From positions 1-41,210 of the forward strand of contig JAAYVR010000092.1 of NCBI GenBank assembly GCA_012517065.1: 41,210 bases of DNA, in the 5' to 3' direction. Positions 24,973 through 32,737 of the stretch are shown here, piece by piece (position 1 is the first letter of the stretch; each line of letters begins with the position of its first letter). The notes under the pieces were generated by a model. That model was given only the letters and a program-made list of their open reading frames with translations. It was not told where the DNA came from and ran no database searches. The position numbers were made by a program, and so were the translations under genes. This DNA comes from Verrucomicrobiota bacterium. Lineage in GTDB: Bacteria > Verrucomicrobiota > Verrucomicrobiia > Limisphaerales > J093.

Positions 24973-26397
24973 CTATTTTGGATCGGGCGGTGTCAATCTG
25001 ACAATTGCGCCGTTCCGCACGATTCCCATTGCCACGTTTGTCCGGGTGTTTTGGCCCGTGCCATCAAATTGGATTGTCCCGGCAACTCCCTGCCAGGGGG
25101 ACAATTTCGCGAGCGCTTCGCGGACGCGGGCACGGTTTGGGCCGCCGGATTGAATTGCAGCTATTAGCAATCGCGTGGCGTCGTAAGTGAGCGCCGCTGC
25201 ATGATCCGGGGCGTGCCCTCGAGCCATGGTGAATTCGCGGATGAAACCCGCGGTTGCCGGGTTTTCGGGATCGGGTACAAAAAGTATTGGCACGTGCACT
25301 CCCTCTGCGTGAGTGCCAGCGAGGGCAAGAAATCGTGCACGCGCCATCGCATGCGTTCCAAAAATGAGGCAACGCAGCTCGCCGTCATCTTCTGCTGTTT
25401 CGGAGCAAGATTTTTTGGGGTTCGGGATCGCCCGGCGCAGCGCGCTGGTATCATGGCACAGGCATTCTCGTGCGGCTTGGAGCAAGCGTGCCGAATCCTC
25501 CGGAGCGGCCACGATAAGCAGAATGATGTGACCGGACTGTCCCAAACTTTGCTCGAGAGGGGCGATTCGTTCGAGGTACGACTCCATGCCGGGCGGCAGT
25601 TCGAGTCTGTAATCGGGAAGGCGCCCGCGCAGTGAGAACTGTTTCATCACTTCACGCGCGGTCATTCGCGATTCGTGGTCGGTGCAACTGAGCATTACGA
25701 TCGATCGGGCGGTTTTGTGTTCGGTCCGGTTCGAAGTCGAGGATTGCAGCGCCCGGAACACATGATCTACGAGCACACGCGCGATTGCGTCGTCCGAGGG
25801 CGCACACGCAAACGTCCATGAAACCCCGGCGAGTGTTACGGACTTGTCGGTTGCGATTGGACTGACGAGGGGCAACTGCGCCTTGGCCACGACTTGTTCG
25901 GCGAGGTGGGTCGAAGCGGAATCGACCGAGCCCAAGAGAGCGATTGGGTGTTCTTCATAGACCATTCGGGCGAGAAGCGACACGCCGGTACCCCATGGAT
26001 TGGTTGCCCATCTTGGAACCAGTCGGAAAGGCAGGGAGGAAGACTCGGCATTGCCTTGTGGGACCGGCTTTGAAATCTCGGAGTTCGCCTTGTCAATGGC
26101 GAACCTTGCGGCCCACCACAAATCGCCGGTGAGCGGATCGTCAAGGTTTGTTGGGCCAAACCATCCGATTTTGTATTCGGTGGAATTGGTGATGTTGGCG
26201 GAGGGACCCGGGTACTCCAAAGTTGAATCGCGCAGCCGCATGTAAGGTGGGGGTTGTGCGGCATCGAGGTTTGGCCACAGGGTTGACATCAACCAGACCA
26301 TGGCCGCGGCGAGCCCGTGCGGCACTACGATGGCTGCCGTGTCCCGGTGGGCTTTGGTGCGGGTATCGCGGCACTGCGTTGACGGGAATTGGTTCAT
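24973..26397 (-). CDS. Periplasmic binding protein, type-1 fold (orphan), second copy
   Basis: A 474-residue protein with an atypical signal region (AAAMVWLMSTLWPNLDAAQ) and a type-1 periplasmic-binding fold of the branched-chain amino acid/amide type: YKIGWFGPTN, AARFAIDKANSE, PIALLGSVDSASTHLAEQVVAKAQLPLVSP, YDATRLLIAAIQSGG. Near its N-terminus it has LEYPGPS before the KIGxxGP block, similar to MEYTGPG in the protein at 27104, so the two are probably paralogues. Relatives usually deliver substrates to ABC permeases; no permease or ATPase gene is in the window. It is the last gene of the redox operon, 27 bases after the C_GCAxxG gene. The ligand is unknown. Confidence 0.85.
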   Translation of the reverse strand: MNQFPSTQCRDTRTKAHRDTAAIVVPHGLAAAMVWLMSTLWPNLDAAQPPPYMRLRDSTLEYPGPSANITNSTEYKIGWFGPTNLDDPLTGDLWWAARFAIDKANSEISKPVPQGNAESSSLPFRLVPRWATNPWGTGVSLLARMVYEEHPIALLGSVDSASTHLAEQVVAKAQLPLVSPIATDKSVTLAGVSWTFACAPSDDAIARVLVDHVFRALQSSTSNRTEHKTARSIVMLSCTDHESRMTAREVMKQFSLRGRLPDYRLELPPGMESYLERIAPLEQSLGQSGHIILLIVAAPEDSARLLQAARECLCHDTSALRRAIPNPKKSCSETAEDDGELRCLIFGTHAMARARFLALAGTHAEGVHVPILFVPDPENPATAGFIREFTMARGHAPDHAAALTYDATRLLIAAIQSGGPNRARVREALAKLSPWQGVAGTIQFDGTGQNTRTNVAMGIVRNGAIVRLTPPDPK

Positions 26398-26424
26398 CGG
26401 TTGGAACCTGGTTTGCGAGCCGGT

Positions 26425-27096
26425 TCAACCTCTGTCGAGAATAATTCCTGCGGCGATTCTCACGGCTTTTCGGACAACTCCGCCGCATTTTTCGGTCGGG
26501 TTGGCGGCCTGGAATTGTCCCAGGTCGGCGGGATCAGCCAGATTATACCTTTTGCCAAAGAGTCGTTCGACAATGTCCCCGCACATTGTGCTTCGCATTT
26601 CCTTGACGAACTGATCACAAAACTTGCGAGATGGGACGAGGCATGCGCGCCAGCCGGCCCAGTCGTCCAGGCGTTCCCGCCCGAACACAAGGCCCATGGC
26701 AAGCAAGCAGCCGGTAACCGCGCCACAAGTTTCGCCTCGTTCGGCGATTCCGGGCACGGCTGTCAACGCTTTGACGAACGAAGGATCGGCGAGGCCAAAA
26801 ACCTCATTCAGAGAAATGAAGCTCGTCTGCGCGCAGTTGTGGCATAACCGCATGTAGTACTCGGCCTTGTTATCGACCAACTCGAGCACTTCGTCTCGGG
26901 ATCGACCTTCGGCGAGTGGCGCGGGCTTGGGCGGGGCCGGAGTTGGTACGGGTGTGATTTCGGATTTGAGATTCTCCGTTTTCTTGCCTGCATTGCATCC
27001 CGAGAGTGCAATGGCTGCGGCCGGAACAAACGTCGTACTTAGAAAGTCACGGCGGGTAACAGACTCAGGCTTCTTGTGACGTCGGTGGTATTTCAA
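26425..27096 (-). CDS. Tat-lipoprotein of the C_GCAxxG_C_C family
   Basis: A 223-residue protein when started at TTG 27096, which has AGGTGA eight bases upstream and lies 7 bases after the previous stop. The N-terminus has Arg-Arg at 15-16 in VTRRDFLSTTF and a lipobox LSGC with C34, indicating twin-arginine export and lipid anchoring. A Pro-rich linker (about 48-60) precedes the domain with cysteines at 85, 88, 124, 130, 152, 160, 172 and 204; GETCGAVTGCLLAMG is the family signature. The family is thought to be redox-active but its chemistry is not established. It sits between two binding-protein genes. The frame stays open upstream to 27309, overlapping the preceding gene; I consider that extension false. 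Confidence 0.85.
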   Translation of the reverse strand: MKYHRRHKKPESVTRRDFLSTTFVPAAAIALSGCNAGKKTENLKSEITPVPTPAPPKPAPLAEGRSRDEVLELVDNKAEYYMRLCHNCAQTSFISLNEVFGLADPSFVKALTAVPGIAERGETCGAVTGCLLAMGLVFGRERLDDWAGWRACLVPSRKFCDQFVKEMRSTMCGDIVERLFGKRYNLADPADLGQFQAANPTEKCGGVVRKAVRIAAGIILDRG

Positions 27097-27103
27097 GGCG
27101 ATT

Positions 27104-28588
27104 TCACCTGATGCTGGCCTGTTCGCGTTCAACGCGTGGTCTTTCGATGACCGGCCCGGATGGAATGCCCATGTCTTCCCTCGAGTAATACTTCCATCTG
27201 CCGTTTTCGTATCGTGCGAGGAAGACCTCACCTGCGTCGTCGAGGGCTGCGCTGAGAGGGATATCGCCGGTAACACCCGGGAACGGATCTGGGCGATGCG
27301 CGAGGACATCGCGGATTTTAGCGCGGTTCAGACCGGCGGTTTGGATAGCCCAAATGAGCATGTTCATTCCGTCGTAGGCGTGGGAGGCGTAAGTGTCGGG
27401 TTCGACGCCCCAGCGTTTCTTGAAAGCCTCTCTGAACGCATCGAGTTTCGGGTCTTTGCGATCAGGGTTCCACGGGTACCCGCAAACGACGCCTTCGGCA
27501 TTGGGCCCTGCGATCTTGAGAAACTCGTCTGACACGGCGCGGTCGCAAAAGACGACCGGCTGTTTCATGCCACGGGCGCGGATTTGGTTCAGGGCGTGGG
27601 CGGCGTCTTCGCCGTCTCCCCAATACACAATTGCATCCGGGTCGGCTGCTTGGATGCGGTCGAGCTGCATTGTGAAGTCCCTTGAACCGACCTTGTGCGC
27701 CATTTCGACCACGATGGGGCGCCCCAACCTTCTGGCGCTATCGCGGATTTCGCGAACACCGAATCGGCCGTATCGGTTGCTGGACCTAAGGATTGCGACG
27801 CGGTGGCAATTCAGTTTGCGGAAGAGGTAATCAACCAGTATGTAGTTCTGCTGGCGGTCGTCTCCTATGCAACGAAAAACCCATGGAATGTTGGTCTCGA
27901 TATAAGTCGGATCAAGATCACCGGCAGTGAGCATTGGCAGTTCGGCTTTGAGTGCCACTCTGATGGCGATGTGTGTGTTTGCGCCGTCGATGGTGCCGAG
28001 TATGGCCCACACATGTTCCTTGTAAGCCATGTCAATGATCTCGTTGCCCGAAGCGCCCCATAGACCATTGTCATTGCGGACCACAAGTTCGAACGGGACT
28101 CGCCTTTTCAAATACCCGCCCTTGGCATTGGCCTCTTCGATGGCAAGCCGGCACCCGCGCAGCATCGCGATACCAAGATTCTCCTCGTGGCTTTTGCCGC
28201 CAGTTGCGACGGAGACGGTCGGCATGATAGGGCCGAGGAATCCGATCTTGACGGTATCAACGTGTTCGGGCTCCGGGATTGCCCGGCCAGGCCCCGTGTA
28301 TTCCATTTGCGCGAGAAAGTGCTCTTTGAATGGCTTGACCGCTCCGAAAGGTTCGACGTCTGCGGCTGATCGGGCGTAATTCTTGTTCGTCATCAGCGGC
28401 AGTGGCGGGACATGGTAAGCGTCAACGTCAATCAATTTCAGGATTTCCGCCACTGAAAGCGTTTGCTGCGGACCACTACCATCATGGGTTGCAGTGTCAC
28501 CTGCGATGCCAATCAAGCCCGACACAACACAGGCCACTGTCAGGCAGCCGATCTGCCGCCACGGGCGATACTCCAAGGTTCTTTTCAT
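27104..28588 (-). CDS. Periplasmic binding protein, type-1 fold (orphan), first copy
   Basis: A 494-residue exported protein (N-terminal hydrophobic segment GCLTVACVVSGLIGIAG). An extra ~80-residue region rich in Pro precedes the binding fold, which starts at VKIGFLGPIMP and continues with GCRLAIEEANAKGGYLKRRV, VWAILGTIDGANTHIAIRVAL, VAILRSSNRYGRFG, DAIVYWGDGEDAAHALNQIRARG and ASHAYDGMNMLIWAIQTAG. These are the hallmarks of the branched-chain amino acid/amide binding family. ATG 28588 is preferred over TTG 28594. It is encoded between the Reg_prop propeller gene (59 bases upstream) and the C_GCAxxG gene. No transporter partner is encoded nearby, so sensing, delivery to a periplasmic enzyme or a distant permease are all possible. 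Confidence 0.9.
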   Translation of the reverse strand: MKRTLEYRPWRQIGCLTVACVVSGLIGIAGDTATHDGSGPQQTLSVAEILKLIDVDAYHVPPLPLMTNKNYARSAADVEPFGAVKPFKEHFLAQMEYTGPGRAIPEPEHVDTVKIGFLGPIMPTVSVATGGKSHEENLGIAMLRGCRLAIEEANAKGGYLKRRVPFELVVRNDNGLWGASGNEIIDMAYKEHVWAILGTIDGANTHIAIRVALKAELPMLTAGDLDPTYIETNIPWVFRCIGDDRQQNYILVDYLFRKLNCHRVAILRSSNRYGRFGVREIRDSARRLGRPIVVEMAHKVGSRDFTMQLDRIQAADPDAIVYWGDGEDAAHALNQIRARGMKQPVVFCDRAVSDEFLKIAGPNAEGVVCGYPWNPDRKDPKLDAFREAFKKRWGVEPDTYASHAYDGMNMLIWAIQTAGLNRAKIRDVLAHRPDPFPGVTGDIPLSAALDDAGEVFLARYENGRWKYYSREDMGIPSGPVIERPRVEREQASIR

Positions 28589-28647
28589 AGGCAACTGCTG
28601 TGCTTAGGGTTGAGTGTCAAAAGGGAAATCTCATATTTAGGGCCAAT

Positions 28648-29841
28648 TCACGGGCGTGAACCTGAACCTGCAGTTTGTGTGTCCAAAGGCCTCAGACGAG
28701 GGTAATACCCTTCGCCGATTGCTCTTGCCAAACCTTTCGAGGTGCCGACCCACACATCATTGCCATCAAACTCGGCCCAAAGAACGTAATTGTGCGGGAC
28801 TCCTTGTTTGAACCGCAGCGTCTTGAGAATCTTGCCGGCGCGGCGAACCTCTGCAATGCCCTCGTGAGTGTCCGGGTCCATTGTGTAAACGACCCATGTA
28901 TCAGTCTCGAAATCTACAATGGCACCAATGCCCTTATCTGTGCAATACCAACATTCGTGAGCGCTCCTGCCGCGAGCGGCATTGTTAAAGTCGCTTGGAG
29001 TTCCGCCTTCTTGGGCGAAAAAGCCGCGCCAGTTTCGCCCGTCGTAACGGCACGCACCGAAGTAGGTCGAAACCCAAAGGGTCTTGTCCACGTATGAAAC
29101 CCCGGTGGTGATCACATGCACCACGCCGTCGTCACGATAAAGCTCGATTTCCATTTCGCCGTCAGGATCGAGGTAATGCTTCCAGCGTTCGGTAGCCAAA
29201 TCGAACTCGAGGATTCCGCTGCCCCAGACCGAGAGGAAAACCTTGCCATCCCTTGCGCTCACGCCGTAATTCCAGATTTCCTCCATGGGCGCATTTTGTT
29301 CGGTGTAAATGTTCCACTTGTCTTTGACGACGTTGTATCTGCTGGCGCCTGCGGTGGTGGCACACCAAACCTCATCGCCTATGACTGCCACGCCGTACAC
29401 GACGTCGTTGACCAGTCCGCTGTTGAGCTGATGATAGTGGTCGAACCGGCCGGCACTGAATCGGGCCAAGCCGCCTCCGAACAACGCCAGCCACACATCG
29501 CCGGTCTTAGGGTCAACATCAATGCCCGAAACGACGCGCCATGGCAGGCCATCCTTTTCTTTCCATGAACTGATTTTTCTGGTTTTTTTGTTGTAGCATG
29601 CAAGTCCGTCTTCGGTGCCGATCCACACGCAATCGCGAGTCGGATCAGCCTTGATGGCAAAGATGTGGTCGTTGGGCAGGCCATCTTTTGTGGTTATTTG
29701 CTCCCACTTGGTATAGACGTAGGGGAGGCCGGGCTCCCCATCAGTCGGGGCGCTGTCGGCGGCAGACAATGGCAGGGCAGGAAGCGCCGTGAATGCAACC
29801 AACAACGCTTGAACGGGCAGCAGTTTCGGTTTTGTTGGCAT
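28648..29841 (-). CDS. Secreted Reg_prop (two-component regulator propeller) protein
   Basis: A 397-residue protein with a signal peptide (LLPVQALLVAFTALPALPLSA). The mature part consists of repeats of the type DGLPNDHIFAIKAD ... VWIGTEDGLACYN and DVWLALFGGGLARFS, DEVWCATTAGASRYN, VWVGTSKGLARA, i.e. Reg_prop blades that normally form the sensor of hybrid two-component kinases. Here no kinase, membrane helix or DNA-binding part follows, so it is a free periplasmic propeller. AAGGATGA lies just upstream of ATG 29841. It lies 25 bases after the decahaem gene. Binding of a ligand, or a structural role in a redox complex, are the open options. Confidence 0.85.
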   Translation of the reverse strand: MPTKPKLLPVQALLVAFTALPALPLSAADSAPTDGEPGLPYVYTKWEQITTKDGLPNDHIFAIKADPTRDCVWIGTEDGLACYNKKTRKISSWKEKDGLPWRVVSGIDVDPKTGDVWLALFGGGLARFSAGRFDHYHQLNSGLVNDVVYGVAVIGDEVWCATTAGASRYNVVKDKWNIYTEQNAPMEEIWNYGVSARDGKVFLSVWGSGILEFDLATERWKHYLDPDGEMEIELYRDDGVVHVITTGVSYVDKTLWVSTYFGACRYDGRNWRGFFAQEGGTPSDFNNAARGRSAHECWYCTDKGIGAIVDFETDTWVVYTMDPDTHEGIAEVRRAGKILKTLRFKQGVPHNYVLWAEFDGNDVWVGTSKGLARAIGEGYYPRLRPLDTQTAGSGSRP

Positions 29842-29866
29842 AGGTCATCCTTGTTGTGGTTTGGAG

Positions 29867-32737
29867 CTACAGGGTCTTGAGGTACTCGATCAAATCGTTC
29901 AACTGATCTTTTGTCATGTCGTTTGTGACGCCGTGCTCGTCGTACGGATTATATTTAGTCCAAATCTCCTCGAGAGTCCATGCAATGCCGTTGTGCAGAT
30001 AAGGTGCGGAATCGTAGATATTGAGCAGTTGCGGCGAATCGAATTTCCCGTCGCGGTCGTAGGGGAACTTTGTGCCGACGTTGTGAATTCTGCCGTCGGT
30101 GTAGAGGGGGGGCGGGTGACACGTTACGCAACGGTTGTTGACCGGGATTGGTGAGCCATCGTTCTTGTGCGTGCGTTCGAATATCTCTTTGCCGCGGCGT
30201 TGAGCTTCAGTGAGGTCTTCGCCGAGTTTGCGGTAGCGATTTGGCGGCCTGGGGATTGTGCAGAGATAATAATGCAGATCGTCCAGTTGCTCTGATGTGA
30301 ACGGTTGAATGCGGGTGATGAAGACCGCCAGACGCGGTCCGCATTGCCGCCGAAGGCTGGGGTTGATCCCGATCCATTTGTAGGGCGCCATGTCGTTGAT
30401 TCCGCGGAGAGTGCGGTTGTCAATCGGCCCCATGCCGATGCCATCGTCTTCGATGTCGTAAACGATGTTGTCGATGTGGCCGTCGGGGTGGCAGGTGCTG
30501 CATGAGAACTGGCGCCTGAACGTGATGCTGGCGTTGTGGAAGAGCTTTTCGCCACGGCGCCGTTTGGTGAGTTCCTTGGCGCCGCCGAGATCGATTCGGC
30601 GAACAGCTTCGAGCTTTGCAAGGTCGATGGTGGTGACCGAGTCGTCAAGCATGCTTGCGACGTAGGCTGTTGAACCGTCTTTCGACACAGCAATGCCGCG
30701 CGGACAGGCTGGTACATCGATGCTTTTCACAAAGAACACGGACGATTTGCCGAGGTGATTTGGGACGACGTGCTTACGTTCGTACGCCGAGCTCGAGCGG
30801 AGCATTTCGACAAGTTTCTCGAGGTCAACGACACCCACGCGGTCAGTGCTGCTGCTGGTGACAAGGGCGTACTTGCCGTCCGGGGTGATGGCGACATCGC
30901 AAGGGTCGGGGAAATAAAGGTTGTTTTGGTCGAGGAGCACTTGGTCTGCGGTTCCGTCGCGCCAGATGATGCCGATGCCGTTGGTAATGGTCCAACCGCG
31001 GTTGATGCGGGTCATGGGCACGAGGTTCTTTGTCCTGAGCAGCGTGATGATGGCGTACTCGCCGCTCGGATGCCATGCAACGCCCTGGAGAAGATTGGCT
31101 GCGGGCAATACAATGCGATCGTTGACAACGGCCCTTTTCACGTCGATCACCGTCACCTCGGACATGCTGGGTGTTCGGTCCGGGACAAAACGCGACAGCG
31201 CGTGCGTTACGAGCATCAGTTCGCCGTCCGGGGAGATTGCGAGTGACCATGGCGATCTACTTGCCGAAAGCCGTTTGATTTCGCGGAGAGTTTCGATGTC
31301 AATGACCGAGATGCTGTCAATTGACGTGTTCAAGACATAGAGAACCTTCCCTTGTGGGTCCACCATTACGCCGTGCGGTTCATCCCCAACCTCGATTGTT
31401 GATATCACTTTTTGCGAAGCCACATCGATCACTGACACAGAATCGTCCAGCCGATTGGAAACAAACGCTTTTCGTCCGTCGGGGGTGAAACAGACATCGT
31501 TTGGCTGACCGCCGACAGCGATCTCGGCGACTTTGGATTGTGTGGCCGTATCAACGATTGCCACTGAGGCCGAAGCCTCGCAGGCGACCCAAAGCTGCTT
31601 GCCGTCCGGGGTCAGACAGAGATTCAAAGGGTTCTTGTACGTTGGTTCTTCGGCCACATCAGCTTTGGCTGGTTTCGTCGGGTGCGCAATCTTCTCGACC
31701 TCCTTGTCATAATCAAAGTCGCCGCTGCCCTGTCCCTGGTGGCATTGCAGGCAGACTTTTCTGTCAACAGCCCAGAGACCGTTTTGGCGGGCGGCAGCCT
31801 TGTCTCGCATTATTGCCTCAGATGAGTACTCACTGCCAGGGCCATGACATGCCTCGCACTGGACACCATCGCGCACGTCAAACGTGTCCAGCCGCGCCGA
31901 GGCATCCTTGCCTGCTGCGGTACTATGGCACTTGAGGCACTGGTCGGCTTCTTGCGGGTTGCCGATAACACCTTTTTCTTTAGCGATCTGAAGGCCTTTT
32001 GGTGTGCCAAGCGTTGCCCATGCTTCGGCGTGTTTCGACAATCGCCATTTGCTGAACTGGAAGTTGAACATCGGCCCGGTGTGACAAGCCGCACATTTCA
32101 TCACGCCGACGAATTTGAACTGGGAAGTGGCCGTCTCGCTCTTTGCCGAAGGAGAATCGGATTGCGAAGCCTTTGGCGTGGGATGAGCGATTGCTTCCCA
32201 TGCGGCGTCCAGTTTAAAAGGCTGGGTCTTGAGGACAGCTTCGTGGGAACCTTTCGAGCGGTGGCAAATGTAGCAATCATCTTTTGATGGCATCTTGAGT
32301 CCGGCTGCCATGGCTTTCATGCGATCCTGCATTACATCGGCGGTCGCATACTCGCTTCCTGGTCCGTGGCAAGCCTCACATTGCAAGCCGTCTTCGAGAT
32401 GAAACCCCTCGCCTCTTTCCCATTTTTCGGCTTCTGCCGCGGTAGTGTGGCAACCGAGGCACATTTTTGCTTTGTACGGTTCCTCTGTTATACCGCTCAA
32501 TCTGGTGATTTCCTTGCTTTGTGGGAGAGAGAGTGTCGCGTAAGCCTTGGCGTGGGCGCTGAGGTGCCATTTGCTGTATTGGAACCCCATTTGCGGGCCG
32601 TCATGGCATGACCCGCACGCTTTGGACCCGATGTAGATTGGCTCTTTGGCGGGGCCTTCCATTGCGGCAAAGGAGTGTTGCCCTGCCATGATTGAAAGGC
32701 ACATCAGAGCGCAAAACGCAATCGAGCGGCGTTTCAT
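29867..32737 (-). CDS. Decahaem fusion: two tetrahaem c554-like modules, YVTN propeller, MauG-like dihaem module
   Basis: A 956-residue exported protein (signal ends near AFAAM, about residue 25) with ten CxxCH haem sites. Module 1: 41, 93, 120 and 155. Module 2: 215, 267, 294 and 329, with the same spacing and shared text (CEACHGPGSEY twice, HPTP/HPTK at 185/352), so it is an internal duplication of a cytochrome c554-type tetrahaem unit. Residues about 365-715 form a YVTN beta-propeller (TPDGKQLWVA, DSVSVIDVAS, PHGVMVDPQG). Residues about 725-956 resemble dihaem peroxidases/MauG: CSTCH at 746, LRGINDMAPYKWIG, CVTCH at 870, APYLHNGIAWTLEEIW. It overlaps the upstream UnbV gene by 4 bases. Propeller plus dihaem module parallels hydrazine synthase beta and gamma. 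Substrate unknown. Confidence 0.93.
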   Translation of the reverse strand: MKRRSIAFCALMCLSIMAGQHSFAAMEGPAKEPIYIGSKACGSCHDGPQMGFQYSKWHLSAHAKAYATLSLPQSKEITRLSGITEEPYKAKMCLGCHTTAAEAEKWERGEGFHLEDGLQCEACHGPGSEYATADVMQDRMKAMAAGLKMPSKDDCYICHRSKGSHEAVLKTQPFKLDAAWEAIAHPTPKASQSDSPSAKSETATSQFKFVGVMKCAACHTGPMFNFQFSKWRLSKHAEAWATLGTPKGLQIAKEKGVIGNPQEADQCLKCHSTAAGKDASARLDTFDVRDGVQCEACHGPGSEYSSEAIMRDKAAARQNGLWAVDRKVCLQCHQGQGSGDFDYDKEVEKIAHPTKPAKADVAEEPTYKNPLNLCLTPDGKQLWVACEASASVAIVDTATQSKVAEIAVGGQPNDVCFTPDGRKAFVSNRLDDSVSVIDVASQKVISTIEVGDEPHGVMVDPQGKVLYVLNTSIDSISVIDIETLREIKRLSASRSPWSLAISPDGELMLVTHALSRFVPDRTPSMSEVTVIDVKRAVVNDRIVLPAANLLQGVAWHPSGEYAIITLLRTKNLVPMTRINRGWTITNGIGIIWRDGTADQVLLDQNNLYFPDPCDVAITPDGKYALVTSSSTDRVGVVDLEKLVEMLRSSSAYERKHVVPNHLGKSSVFFVKSIDVPACPRGIAVSKDGSTAYVASMLDDSVTTIDLAKLEAVRRIDLGGAKELTKRRRGEKLFHNASITFRRQFSCSTCHPDGHIDNIVYDIEDDGIGMGPIDNRTLRGINDMAPYKWIGINPSLRRQCGPRLAVFITRIQPFTSEQLDDLHYYLCTIPRPPNRYRKLGEDLTEAQRRGKEIFERTHKNDGSPIPVNNRCVTCHPPPLYTDGRIHNVGTKFPYDRDGKFDSPQLLNIYDSAPYLHNGIAWTLEEIWTKYNPYDEHGVTNDMTKDQLNDLIEYLKTL

